Part shown: piece after piece, positions 25,038-33,394 of the stretch
Layout of the letters: every line of letters starts with the position of its first letter
Numbering within the stretch: the first letter of the stretch is position 1
Notes under the pieces: generated by a model
Seen by the model: only the letters and a program-made list of their open reading frames with translations
Told to the model about the DNA's origin: nothing
The model's database searches: none
NCBI RefSeq assembly: GCF_900115265.1
Contig: NZ_FOVU01000004.1
Coordinates: 494,987-558,986 of the forward strand
Source of the DNA: Bradyrhizobium sp. Ghvi
GTDB lineage: Bacteria; Pseudomonadota; Alphaproteobacteria; Rhizobiales; Xanthobacteraceae
Direction of reading: 5' to 3'
DNA: 64,000 bases
Translations under genes and position numbers: made by a program

Positions 25038-26816
25038 ATGAACAGCTCTGATACCGTATTGTCGGCCGCCACCATGACCAGGGTGACTGACGACATCTGG
25101 ATCGCGGACGACGTTCCGATCAGCGCGGCCGGCCTGCGTCTGCCCATTCGTATGACGGTCATTCGGTTGTCGAATGGCGATCTCGTGCTGCACTCGCCAG
25201 TGCGATACTCGTCGGTTCTGCGCGAGCAGCTGGAGCGGTTAGGCCCGATCAAATATCTGCTCGCGCCCAGCGTTGCGCATTGGATGTTCCTGCCAGCGTG
25301 GCAGAGACGATTGCCGCAAGCACTGGTCTTCGCGGCGCGGGGCCTGTCGGCGCGCAAGCAGGTGCGAGGCGCCGGTCTTCGTATCGACCGCGAACTGGAC
25401 GACATCACGCCGGGCGAGTGGGCTGCCGAGCTCGAGACCATCTTTGTCAACGCACCAATGTTCTCGGAGGTGGAGATATTCGACAAACGAAGCCGGACAT
25501 TGATCCTGACGGATCTCGTGCAAAATCTCGATCTAAATCGTCTCCCCCCGTCAAATCAGGCCGCGGCAAACCTGCTTGGCAACGCCAGGCCCGACGCCAA
25601 GGCGCCGGTTTATCTCCGACTTCTGCTGCGACTTGGCGGCCGTTCGGCGCAAAGCGCGGCGGATCGGCTGGTCAGCATGGCGCCTGAGCGGGTCATTTTC
25701 GCGCATGGCGATTGGTTCGTATCCGGAGGGACCGAACGGCTGCGTCGTTCGCTGCGCTGGCTTCTTCCCGCCCGCGCTTCGGAGGCTGCGTCGCGGCCTT
25801 TGGCGGGCACACGCGTCGTTATTACGGGGGCATCGAGCGGGATTGGTCGCGCCGCGGCGCTGGCATTTGCTCGGGAAGGCGCGAGCGTGGCTCTCGCCGC
25901 GCGGCGCGACGAGGTGCTAACGAGCCTTGCGACGGAGTGCGAGGCGCTGGGGGGCCGCGCTCTGGCGGTCCCGACCGATGTTACCGATGCCGAGGCGGTG
26001 CAGCGATTGGCCGCGGAAGCGGAGGATGCGTTCGGCGGTATCGACGTCTGGATCAACAATGCCGGAACGGGTGTGTTCGGCGCTTATCAGGACGCCGACC
26101 TTGCGCTTCATCGCCGAACGATCGAAGTCAACCTGCTCGGAGCCATGAACGGCGCCTTCGCGGTGCTCCCGGTGTTTCTCCGTCAGAAGCGGGGAATCCT
26201 GATCAATAACATCTCGCTTGGAGGGTGGGCGCCGACACCGTTTGCCGCCGCGTACACCGCGAGCAAGTTCGGCCTGCGCGGATTCACCGCGAGCCTGCGC
26301 CAGGAACTCGGCGCACATCCGCACATCCACGTCTGCGGGGTGTTCCCGGCGATGGTGGATACGCCCGGCTTCATCCACGGTGCGAACGTGTCCGGGAAGC
26401 GGCTTGATCCGGGCCCGCTGCTCTACCAGTCCGAAGATGTGGCCCGGACCTTTCTCAGCCTGGTCCGTGCACCTCGCGATGAGGTGTCCGTCGGATGGCC
26501 CGCACGCGCAGGTCAGATGGCTTACGCAGTCGCCCCAAAATTGACCGAGGAGGTCCTGGGAAGGGCATTCCGTTTTCTGCTGTCGCGCGCGCGGCGGGCA
26601 CCGATCAGCGAGGGGAGTGTCATCGAAGCCTTCCCGCCGGGCAAGTCGGTGGACGGCGGTTGGTTGGCCCGGAAGCAGCTTCCGCCGGCTGGCATTATCA
26701 GCAAGGGACTTGTTGTGCTGGGAGCGGGTGCGTTGGTTGCTTTCGTCGCCTCGACTGCCGGCGCACCGCGGCGGCCGCGGATCAGGGCGAGGCATCGCCG
26801 ATCATGGCGATCGTGA
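25038..26816 (+). CDS. DUF4336-SDR fusion protein with C-terminal membrane segment
   Basis: The product has 592 residues from ATG 25038, which has GGGAAGG at the right spacing; the frame is open 138 bases upstream without coding character. Residues 14-225 match the DUF4336 (metallo-hydrolase-like) family: VTDDIWIADDVPI, LHSPVRYS, HWMFLPAWQ and a closing FAHGDW. Residues 257-500 are a classical SDR: GASSGIG at 264-270, NNAGTG, S393 and Y406-xxx-K410. The last 80 residues include a hydrophobic span (GLVVLGAGALVAFVAS) and a basic tail. The SDR probably acts on a lipid or hydrophobic alcohol at the membrane. It stands alone. Confidence 0.85.
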   Translation: MNSSDTVLSAATMTRVTDDIWIADDVPISAAGLRLPIRMTVIRLSNGDLVLHSPVRYSSVLREQLERLGPIKYLLAPSVAHWMFLPAWQRRLPQALVFAARGLSARKQVRGAGLRIDRELDDITPGEWAAELETIFVNAPMFSEVEIFDKRSRTLILTDLVQNLDLNRLPPSNQAAANLLGNARPDAKAPVYLRLLLRLGGRSAQSAADRLVSMAPERVIFAHGDWFVSGGTERLRRSLRWLLPARASEAASRPLAGTRVVITGASSGIGRAAALAFAREGASVALAARRDEVLTSLATECEALGGRALAVPTDVTDAEAVQRLAAEAEDAFGGIDVWINNAGTGVFGAYQDADLALHRRTIEVNLLGAMNGAFAVLPVFLRQKRGILINNISLGGWAPTPFAAAYTASKFGLRGFTASLRQELGAHPHIHVCGVFPAMVDTPGFIHGANVSGKRLDPGPLLYQSEDVARTFLSLVRAPRDEVSVGWPARAGQMAYAVAPKLTEEVLGRAFRFLLSRARRAPISEGSVIEAFPPGKSVDGGWLARKQLPPAGIISKGLVVLGAGALVAFVASTAGAPRRPRIRARHRRSWRS

Positions 26817-26860
26817 TCGGCGGCTGCAGCCCATCGCGGAACCTATGTCGTTCGTGTGGC

Positions 26861-27241
26861 CTATTTCAGCGTATAGAGAAACGCCGCGATATCGCGCGCG
26901 TCCTTCTGCGGGATGTCCATTCTTGGCATGGCATTGCCTGGTAACACCCGCTGCGGATCTTCGATCCAGGCGGCCATGTTGTCGGGAGAGTTCCGGATGT
27001 AGCCCGCGATATAGGTCCGCGTGCCGACCCGCTGCAGCGGCGGGCCGACATTGCCGTCCGCGCCGGCAATGCCGGGAATGTCGTGACAGCCGCCGCAATG
27101 GTAGTTCTTGACAAGGTCGGCGCCGCGCTCGGCATCGCCATTGAAATTATCAGGGCCCGCGGCATCGGCTTTGCCGCAGCCAATCACCGTCAGCCCCAGC
27201 AGCGAGGCGATCAGCAACCGTGCGGCAAGATCGTCGCCCAT
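26861..27241 (-). CDS. Class I cytochrome c
   Basis: The product has 126 residues from ATG 27241, with GGAG upstream. The N-terminus LIASLLGLTVIGCGKADAAG resembles a lipoprotein signal, with a possible lipobox Cys at 22, so it may be membrane-tethered in the periplasm. The single haem site is YHCGGCHDIPG, and the axial Met is in NAMPRMDIPQ. The C-terminal DARDIAAFLYTLK helix is normal for the class. It follows another c-type cytochrome by 12 bases and closes the alcohol dehydrogenase operon. Role: an electron carrier from the PQQ enzyme or the preceding cytochrome to the oxidase encoded next door. Confidence 0.88.
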   Translation of the reverse strand: MGDDLAARLLIASLLGLTVIGCGKADAAGPDNFNGDAERGADLVKNYHCGGCHDIPGIAGADGNVGPPLQRVGTRTYIAGYIRNSPDNMAAWIEDPQRVLPGNAMPRMDIPQKDARDIAAFLYTLK

Positions 27242-27253
27242 TCGCCACTCCGC

Positions 27254-27892
27254 TTAAGGCTTCTGACCGAAATTGAAGGTCTTGGTGGCAGACCATGGAT
27301 CGGTCGTCGAGACCTGCTCGCTCGGGACCTGCTCCACCTCGGGCGACAGCGGATTGGCGGCGAAGGTGCGGCCCCATTGCCGGTTCGGCTCATTGCTGAT
27401 CTTGCCGATATAGGTGACGAGATCCCAGATCACGCTGTCGGGCAGCACGCCACCCCAGGCCGGCATGCCATTGGGGCGCCCCTGATAGATCGACAGGTAG
27501 ATGTTCTCGGGCTGCGAGCCATAGGTGAAGAGATTGTTGCTCAACGCCGGCCCCATCCCGCCACCGCCATTCGGCGCATGGCATCCGACGCAATTGAAAT
27601 TGACGAAATAGGTCATCCCGCGCTGCTCGGCATTTGGGTCGCCCTGGACGGGGTTCTTGATTTCGGGCGGATCGGGCTGAGCGCCGGGGAAGAGATGGGT
27701 GACGGGCACCTGCATGAAGACGCCCGGCCTGCCGTTCCCCACGCTGCCACCGAAATTCGGACGCGGCGCCACGGTGGGCAGCTGCGCTTCCTGGGATTGC
27801 GGCAGAGTTTGCTGGGCAAGCACGGCGCCGTCAGGCGTGACCGCCAGCAGCAGTGCCATAGCGCTCGCGCGCAGCGATGGAGCAGACATCAT
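27254..27892 (-). CDS. Cytochrome c of the PQQ alcohol dehydrogenase system (XoxG-like)
   Basis: The product has 212 residues from ATG 27892, with GGGAGG at six bases. The signal peptide runs through ALLLAVTPDGAVLAQQ. The haem site is NFNCVGCHAPNGGG near residue 100, and GRPNGMPAWGGVLPD supplies the distal Met. The ATGA overlap with the binding protein gene shows coupled translation. By analogy with XoxG/MxaG it is the likely immediate electron acceptor of the PQQ dehydrogenase, in the periplasm. The domain is larger than most such cytochromes because of an N-terminal segment of about 60 residues rich in Pro and Gly. Confidence 0.87.
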   Translation of the reverse strand: MMSAPSLRASAMALLLAVTPDGAVLAQQTLPQSQEAQLPTVAPRPNFGGSVGNGRPGVFMQVPVTHLFPGAQPDPPEIKNPVQGDPNAEQRGMTYFVNFNCVGCHAPNGGGGMGPALSNNLFTYGSQPENIYLSIYQGRPNGMPAWGGVLPDSVIWDLVTYIGKISNEPNRQWGRTFAANPLSPEVEQVPSEQVSTTDPWSATKTFNFGQKP

Positions 27893-28728
27893 TGTTGTCC
27901 TCCCGATGCCGTCACGGGCTCGTCGACCAGAGGCACGCCGTAGCTCCGCAGCAGCGCGGCGATATCGGATCGATGCTCGTCGATGAACGCGTTCAACCGG
28001 TCGCGCAAAGCGTGGTCTCCCTTGCGAACGCCCATCGCGATGGCGAACTGAAATTGCTGAGGCGTGAAGCGCTCGCCGTCCTGGATCGGGGTGACCGTCA
28101 GCGGCACCTTGGAATGCTCGGCGAAATAGCCACCCAGCGGTCCCCATGCCGCGGCAACGTCGATCTCGCCGTGTTCGACCGCCTCGATCAGGCGCGCTGG
28201 CGGGTCGGCCTGGCGATAGTCTCCATAGATAGAGTAGCCGTGGACATTGTCGACGATACCCAGCTGGCCGAGGGCCTCGGCCGGCGGCGGATTATTGCCG
28301 TCGTCGCCGACGAGGTGCACGCCGATCACGAGATGATGCAGGCGCGGATCAAGTAGCGAGGAGAGGTCAAGATGGGCGTCGCGACGACTTACAAAGACGT
28401 AGGTCGAGCGATAATAGGGCTTTGTGGTTTCGACCAGCTCGTAGCCGGAGGGGACGCCGATCACGAGGTCGCATTTGCCGGCCTTCAATGTGTTGCGGAT
28501 AAAACCACGACGCTGCGCCCACCAGGTGTAGGACAGCGATAGTCCGAGAGCCTCGGCTGCCATCGCCGCGAGCTTGTTCTCGAAGCCAGCCTCGGAGCTG
28601 TTGGAGAACGGCAGATTGTTCGGATCGGCGCAGACGCGAAGCTCGCCGTTCGGCGCGGCCGATACGGGGGAGATGATCCCGATCAGGCCGGCAAACGCAA
28701 CAGCGGCACAATCACTGCGGAGGCGCAT
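27889..28728 (-). CDS. Periplasmic substrate-binding-like protein of quinoprotein systems (XoxJ/MoxJ-like)
   Basis: The product has 279 residues from ATG 28728, overlapping the dehydrogenase end by 17 bases. The signal peptide is AAVAFAGLIGIISPVSAAP. The type 2 periplasmic-binding fold shows LRVCADPNNLPFSNSSEAGFE near the N-terminus and WAQRRGFIRNTLKAGKCDLV, wording typical of quinoprotein-dehydrogenase-associated MoxJ/XoxJ proteins. There is no ABC permease or ATPase nearby, so a transport role is unlikely. It is more probably a chaperone or activator that loads or matures the PQQ enzyme. Confidence 0.86.
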   Translation of the reverse strand: MRLRSDCAAVAFAGLIGIISPVSAAPNGELRVCADPNNLPFSNSSEAGFENKLAAMAAEALGLSLSYTWWAQRRGFIRNTLKAGKCDLVIGVPSGYELVETTKPYYRSTYVFVSRRDAHLDLSSLLDPRLHHLVIGVHLVGDDGNNPPPAEALGQLGIVDNVHGYSIYGDYRQADPPARLIEAVEHGEIDVAAAWGPLGGYFAEHSKVPLTVTPIQDGERFTPQQFQFAIAMGVRKGDHALRDRLNAFIDEHRSDIAALLRSYGVPLVDEPVTASGGQQ

Positions 28729-30580
28729 GGCCGTTGTCCTGACCGTTGGCGCTGCCGAGCTTGAACACCAGGAGTTCGCTGCCGCCGGTGGTGTAGAACG
28801 GCAGATCCTGCATCGCGCCGGTGAAGCCCAGCGCGCCGTTACGCACGCGCTGATCGAGCTCCGCATTCGCCACCGCCCCGGGCCAGCCGCCGACGCCCGA
28901 AAGGATTGCGATGTATTGCTGCCCGTCCGAGCCGCGGTAGGAGATCGGCTGGCCGATGAACCCCGAACCCGCACGAAACTGCCAGAGCACGTTTCCGCTC
29001 TTTGCGTCCACCGCCTTGAACAAGCGGTCCATCGTTCCATAGAACGCGACATCGCCCGCCGTCACCAGCGCGCCACTCCAGACCGGCAGCTTCTCGTGGA
29101 TCTCCCACACCTTCTTGCGCGCGACCGGATCCCACGCCATGAACTCGCCGCGATGCCCGCCGGGACCGGCATACATATCGACATCGGCTCCGACATAGGG
29201 CGTGCCGGCGATATATCCGACCTGCGACGCCTTGAAGTTCATGCAGAGATGCTGATGCGGAACGTAAAGCAGCTTCGTGCGCGGTGACCACGCCGTTGGC
29301 TGCCAATCCTTGGCGCCCGGCGCGCTCGGACAGATGTTCTCGACGGTCTTGCCGACGAGCGGGGTCTTCTCCTCGTTGGGAATGATCTTGCCGGTCTTGA
29401 GATCGACACCCTTGTAGCTGTTCACGAACTCATAGGCATCGGCGGAGATCACTTCGCCGGTGGCGCGGTCGATCACGTACATGTAGCCGTTGCGGCCGGG
29501 ATGAATCAGCACCTTGCGCGCTTGGCCGTTCAGCTCCAGATCGACCAGTACGTTCTCGTTGATCTCGTCATGATCGAACAGATCGTGCGGGTTGACCTGA
29601 TAGGCCCATTTCGCATGCCCATTATCAGGATCGCGCGCGAAAATGGTCGTGCTCCAGAGATTGTCGCCGCTGCGCTGGTTCGCATTCCAAGGGCTTGGAT
29701 TTGCGGTGCCGTAGAAGATCAGGTTGAGGTCGGGATCGTAGGAGATCCATCCCCACATGGTGCCGCCGCCGACTTGCCATCGGTCGGCAGGCCAGCTCTT
29801 GACGCCGAGATCCTTGCCCTTGAGGCTGTCGTAAAACGGCTTGAAGTCATCGCCGATCAAGACATCCTTGTCGGGGCCCGTAGCATAGGCGCGCCAGGCG
29901 ATGGCACCGGTGTTCTCGTCGAGCGCGGTGACCCAGCCGCGCACGCCCATCTCTCCACCGCTGTTGCCGATGAGAACCTTGCCCTTGACGATGACGGGCG
30001 CCATCGTGATGGTCTCGCCCTTGTTGATCTCGCCGAGCTTCGTATGCCAGAGCTCCTTGCCGGACTTGGCGTCTATCGCCACGGAATGATTGTCGAGCGT
30101 GTTGAGGAACACCTTGCCGTTGTCGAAGGCGAGCCCGCGATTGACGACATCGCAGCAGGCAACGCCGGCTGCGGCGGGCTCAGGTTTCGGTGCGTACGAC
30201 CATTTCAACTCGCCGCTGGTGGCGTCGAGAGCGAACACGCGGTTCGGGTAGGGGCCGGCATAGGGGCCAACGACATACATGGTGCCGTCGACGACGAGTG
30301 GGGCGGCCTCCTGACCGCGATCGGCTCCGATCGAAAACGTCCAGGCGAGCTGCAGGCGTGAAGCATTGCTTGCGTTGATCTGGTCGAGAGCGCTGTATCG
30401 GGTGTTGGCATAGTCACGTGCAGCCATCGGCCACTGGCCGGGATCTTTCATGCGGCTGGCCAGATCGGTCTGGGCAAAGCCGGAGGACTGCAATGCGCAG
30501 CAGGCGCAGAGCGCACTCGACGTTCCCCACAGCAATTGCCTGAGGCCGGACATTAACATAGGTGAAGATCTCCACGGCAT
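28712..30580 (-). CDS. PQQ-dependent alcohol dehydrogenase, lanthanide type (XoxF-like)
   Basis: The product has 622 residues with a signal peptide; ATG 30580 is used, and 30559 is also possible. It would oxidise methanol or another primary alcohol in the periplasm. PQQ features: adjacent cysteines at 142-143 (GVACCDVVN), metal-ligand Glu210 in GGEMGVRG and Asn294 in GTANPSPWN. The active site HDLFDHDEI has catalytic Asp336 and a second Asp338 two residues on. This D-x-D is the published marker of lanthanide-dependent enzymes; calcium MxaF has Ala there. No MxaI small subunit is encoded nearby. The gene precedes XoxJ-like and cytochrome c genes. Confidence 0.92.
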   Translation of the reverse strand: MPWRSSPMLMSGLRQLLWGTSSALCACCALQSSGFAQTDLASRMKDPGQWPMAARDYANTRYSALDQINASNASRLQLAWTFSIGADRGQEAAPLVVDGTMYVVGPYAGPYPNRVFALDATSGELKWSYAPKPEPAAAGVACCDVVNRGLAFDNGKVFLNTLDNHSVAIDAKSGKELWHTKLGEINKGETITMAPVIVKGKVLIGNSGGEMGVRGWVTALDENTGAIAWRAYATGPDKDVLIGDDFKPFYDSLKGKDLGVKSWPADRWQVGGGTMWGWISYDPDLNLIFYGTANPSPWNANQRSGDNLWSTTIFARDPDNGHAKWAYQVNPHDLFDHDEINENVLVDLELNGQARKVLIHPGRNGYMYVIDRATGEVISADAYEFVNSYKGVDLKTGKIIPNEEKTPLVGKTVENICPSAPGAKDWQPTAWSPRTKLLYVPHQHLCMNFKASQVGYIAGTPYVGADVDMYAGPGGHRGEFMAWDPVARKKVWEIHEKLPVWSGALVTAGDVAFYGTMDRLFKAVDAKSGNVLWQFRAGSGFIGQPISYRGSDGQQYIAILSGVGGWPGAVANAELDQRVRNGALGFTGAMQDLPFYTTGGSELLVFKLGSANGQDNGHAPPQ

Positions 30581-30622
30581 GATGAGGCCTTGCCGCGCTG
30601 CAGGCCGGGTTGCGAACGTACA

Positions 30623-30646
30623 AACGTTGCGCTCGCGCTTGGTTCC
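30623..30646 (-). promoter_or_regulatory. EcfG-like box upstream of the PQQ dehydrogenase, short spacer
   Basis: On the minus strand GGAAC (30646-30642) and CGTT (30626-30623) are both present but only 15 bases apart, one or two fewer than the usual spacing. The box ends about 40 bases before the ATG at 30580. Activity is uncertain because of the spacer. Confidence 0.35.
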
Positions 30647-30661
30647 TAAGTACTCAAGCGC

Positions 30662-31450
30662 CTATCTCACGACACTTCCCGAGACGCCGGCGCCGAGATC
30701 GACCGCGATCTGGTCTTCCTTGCCGTTGCATTTCGGGTGACCAAATCCGGATGGACTTTTACCGTCCGGGCCGATGTCGTAGATGATCGCGTCCTTCATG
30801 TTGGGGCTGACGCCAGCCGGCACGTGATCGAGGCCGAGGAGGTGGCGCACGCGCCAGGCGACATTGTGGTCCGCACAGGAGCTGTCGCCGCTCACGCCGA
30901 GCGCGCCGGCGATGCCGTTGCCGTCATAGAGCGCCAGCCCGCCGCCGAAGACGATCACGCCTCCGACGGGCTTGCCAACCATCGGGTCATGCGCGGTTCC
31001 GAATTCATCCGGTGTGCCCGCATAGATGACCTCCGGAGAAGGTGGGTTGCTGAGCGCTGCACCAAAGAGGAAGCCGCCGGGTTGTGCCCCCGCGTAGAGG
31101 TTGGCGCTGGCCATCGCCTTGCTCGTCAGGCTGAACGCATTCGCCGTGTTGGCCTTCTCGGCGGCGATGGCGCGGCTGCCGGGCCATTGATCATCGACCT
31201 TGCTGCCGCTGTAGGCGACGGCGCAGACCACGCCCTGCCGGTTCACGACGGCAGCCCACTCGTTGTTGTCGAGGCCACCATTGCTCGGGCCGCCGCCCGG
31301 CTTGACGCTCTTCTTGAGGATGTCCGCCAGTTGATCATGGTCCACCGGACACGACATTCCCGGGCGCGGCTGATCTTGCGCGATCGCGCCTTGCGGCATG
31401 GCAAGGGTAGCCGCGAGGATGACAGTCGCCAGGACGGTTGGTTTGCCCAT
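30662..31450 (-). CDS. Secreted HbpS/GlcG-like haem-binding-family protein
   Basis: The product has 262 residues from ATG 31450, with GGAGG four bases upstream; the frame continues far upstream but without gene character. The signal peptide is VLATVILAATLAMPQGAIAQ. GlcG/HbpS signature elements are EWAAVVNRQGVVCAVAYSG, EKANTANAFSL, GGVIVFGGGLALYDGNGIAGALGVSGDSSCADH and a His-containing end. It lies between CtaG-like and PQQ dehydrogenase genes and has its own perfect EcfG-type promoter. Relatives sense or bind haem or related cofactors; a role in supporting the periplasmic cytochromes is inferred. Confidence 0.8.
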   Translation of the reverse strand: MGKPTVLATVILAATLAMPQGAIAQDQPRPGMSCPVDHDQLADILKKSVKPGGGPSNGGLDNNEWAAVVNRQGVVCAVAYSGSKVDDQWPGSRAIAAEKANTANAFSLTSKAMASANLYAGAQPGGFLFGAALSNPPSPEVIYAGTPDEFGTAHDPMVGKPVGGVIVFGGGLALYDGNGIAGALGVSGDSSCADHNVAWRVRHLLGLDHVPAGVSPNMKDAIIYDIGPDGKSPSGFGHPKCNGKEDQIAVDLGAGVSGSVVR

Positions 31451-31483
31451 GTGGCCTCCACGGATGTCGAAAGTCAGGAGGCG

Positions 31484-31509
31484 AACGTCGCAATCCAACT
31501 TGCGGTTCC
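31484..31509 (-). promoter_or_regulatory. EcfG promoter for the HbpS/GlcG-like gene
   Basis: The minus strand has GGAAC (31509-31505), exactly 17 bases, then CGTT (31487-31484), a perfect EcfG-type match, ending 33 bases before the ATG at 31450. It sits in the short gap after the CtaG-like gene, so it gives independent stress expression of this gene and possibly the dehydrogenase operon behind it. Confidence 0.8.
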
Positions 31510-31536
31510 TATGTCCCTTGTGATCAAGCGGATCCT

Positions 31537-32457
31537 TCAGCCGGCATGCCGAACTGTCGGCACGCGGGACGCGTCGATCGTGGTCAGCCAGCGATAGGCG
31601 AAGAACAATGCTGCACCGGTGTAGAGGATGCCCATGGGCACCCACATCAGAATGCCCGCGAGTTGCTGATCCTCCAGTGGCGACAAACCGAACTCGCCTG
31701 CAAGGGCGCCCTGGCCGGGAATCCAGATGCGTGTTGATAGCGTCAATAGCGCACCGAGCACGCCGGAATGAAGCACAGTGACAAACAGGCATGCGATTGC
31801 GATGCCGTCCCGAAGACGCACGCTGCGCCCGAGGCCGCGGCCATGCAGCAGCACCCACCAGAACAACAGCGCGGTGGCGAAGAAGCTGATGTGCTGGAGG
31901 CGATGGACGGCGGTGTTTTCGAGCGCCCACGCATAGAGCGGCGGCGCATGCCAAACCCAGAGCGCCAGGCCATGCAGGGCAGTCGCGCTGACGGGATGAC
32001 TGACGAGCGTCCACGGCCAAGCCACGCCAGGCCAGTTGAGACATCGGCCCACGGCAGGACGAGCCGAGACAGGCAGGCTCCACATCATCGGCCCGTTGAT
32101 CCGGGCGAAGGCCATCAGCGGCGCGCCGACGATCATGAGCAACTCGTGCTCGACCATGTGAGCCGTGAACAGACGCTCGCCGAGCCAATGCAGCGGCGAG
32201 GTGAGCGCGAGCGCGACAATCAGCCATCCCGCCCAGAATGCGCCGACTTGGCGGAAGCTGACGCCGCGCCCGCCGCCGGCATGGCGCCAGAGCCGTTGCG
32301 TGCCGACATAGAAGCCGATGCCGACGGCATAGAGGGGTGCCAAAAGCCACAGATCGAAGCTCCAGAGCGAACCCGGATCGACATCCGAGATGCCATGGGC
32401 CATCGCCGGCGCCGTGACCAGGCTCAGCAGGAGCGCCAGCAGTCTCAGCGCAGGCAT
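31537..32457 (-). CDS. CtaG-like (caa3-type) cytochrome c oxidase assembly protein
   Basis: The product has 306 residues from ATG 32457, overlapping the previous gene by 13 bases. A signal-like or first TM segment LLALLLSLVTAPAMAHG is followed by about seven membrane spans. His-rich sites LTSPLHWLGERLFTAHMVEHELLM and TAVHRLQHISFF match the caa3_CtaG family, which is encoded with caa3-type and related oxidases. It differs from the Cox11-type CtaG. Its position at the end of the oxidase genes supports a role in copper or haem assembly of that enzyme. Confidence 0.85.
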   Translation of the reverse strand: MPALRLLALLLSLVTAPAMAHGISDVDPGSLWSFDLWLLAPLYAVGIGFYVGTQRLWRHAGGGRGVSFRQVGAFWAGWLIVALALTSPLHWLGERLFTAHMVEHELLMIVGAPLMAFARINGPMMWSLPVSARPAVGRCLNWPGVAWPWTLVSHPVSATALHGLALWVWHAPPLYAWALENTAVHRLQHISFFATALLFWWVLLHGRGLGRSVRLRDGIAIACLFVTVLHSGVLGALLTLSTRIWIPGQGALAGEFGLSPLEDQQLAGILMWVPMGILYTGAALFFAYRWLTTIDASRVPTVRHAG

Positions 32458-32798
32458 GGGCTGATCATCAGCGATGCCGCAAGCTGGTTCGCGATCACCA
32501 GTGCGAACAACACGCCGGTGCCGACGCCAAGCCAGGCCATGAACGCGCGGGGACCACCGCCTTGCGCATCGGTCCACTCCGCCCCGGCGCGGCGACGAAC
32601 CGCGCGCGCGGATATTGCCGTGCCCGCCAGGGCAATGATCGCCAGAACGGCGCTTATGATCGTGCCGCTCTGCTTTGTCGTCTCGCACGAGAAATGGGCG
32701 AGCGCGTAGATCCCTTGCAGGTTGATGCCCCAGGCGAGGGGACCGAGCGCGACGCCGGCCCAATAAAGCAGTTTCGTGTCTCGTTCAGTGTCGGTCAT
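32445..32798 (-). CDS. Small oxidase-associated membrane protein (CoxP-like position)
   Basis: The product has 117 residues from ATG 32798, overlapping the subunit III stop by ATGA. It has three hydrophobic spans: LLYWAGVALGPLAWGINLQG, TIISAVLAIIALAGTAISA and FMAWLGVGTGVLFALVIANQL. A Cys in HFSCETT follows the first. No catalytic motif is visible. Position and size match the fourth gene of the Bradyrhizobium coxMNOP operon, from memory, so it may be an accessory oxidase subunit. The family is not otherwise recognised. Confidence 0.7.
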   Translation of the reverse strand: MTDTERDTKLLYWAGVALGPLAWGINLQGIYALAHFSCETTKQSGTIISAVLAIIALAGTAISARAVRRRAGAEWTDAQGGGPRAFMAWLGVGTGVLFALVIANQLAASLMISPCLR

Positions 32799-33394
32799 AG
32801 GCGCGGCACCCAGTCGAGCAGGACGTAGAGCGGCAGCCACGCCAGCACGACGAAATTCCAATAGAACACGTTGTCGGTGACGTCGCTGAACCGGCGCGGC
32901 TTGGCGTGGCGTGTGAACATCAGGACGGCCAGCACGACCGTGTCGCCGACGTCAGTGGCAAGATGGGTGGTGTGAAGTCCCAGGATCAACCAGACGATCG
33001 ATCCATAGGCGGAGTTGTCCCAGCGTGTGTTGAGATGGGCGAACTCGAAACCGCGCAGGACGAGCAGAGCGATGCCGATCAGCGACATCACGATCAGGCC
33101 GATGCGTACCTTGGCAAGATCCTGCCGGTGCGCCACGCGATTGGTCATTTCGTTCGGGATGATGCTCAAGAGATAGACGATGGTCTCGGCCGTTCCGGGC
33201 CAGAGATCGGGCGGCGCCGCTCCAATCGGCCAGTTCGGGTTGACGGCATAGAGATAGAGGTAGGCCCCGATGGCGATGGCAAATCCCATGCCCTCCAGCG
33301 CCATGAAGCCCATGGCGCCCCACCAGGGGCCGCTGCGCGGGCCGTAGCCATAGGTTGGCAGCTCGGCGACATTGCGGACGATGGTCTGCCTCAC
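32795..33394 (-). CDS. Cytochrome c oxidase subunit III (CoxO-like)
   Basis: The product has 199 residues from GTG 33394, which overlaps the subunit I stop (GTGA) with GAGGA upstream; the longer frame to 33466 lies inside subunit I. Five or so membrane spans are present, with GAMGFMALEGMGFAIAIGAYLYL early, then FEFAHLNTRWDNSAYGSIVWLILGLHTTHLATDVGDTVVLAVLM, a good match to subunit III helices IV-VI including the H-T-T-H element. The N-terminal helices of longer subunit III proteins are missing, as in the short forms of caa3-type enzymes. Confidence 0.86.
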   Translation of the reverse strand: MRQTIVRNVAELPTYGYGPRSGPWWGAMGFMALEGMGFAIAIGAYLYLYAVNPNWPIGAAPPDLWPGTAETIVYLLSIIPNEMTNRVAHRQDLAKVRIGLIVMSLIGIALLVLRGFEFAHLNTRWDNSAYGSIVWLILGLHTTHLATDVGDTVVLAVLMFTRHAKPRRFSDVTDNVFYWNFVVLAWLPLYVLLDWVPRL

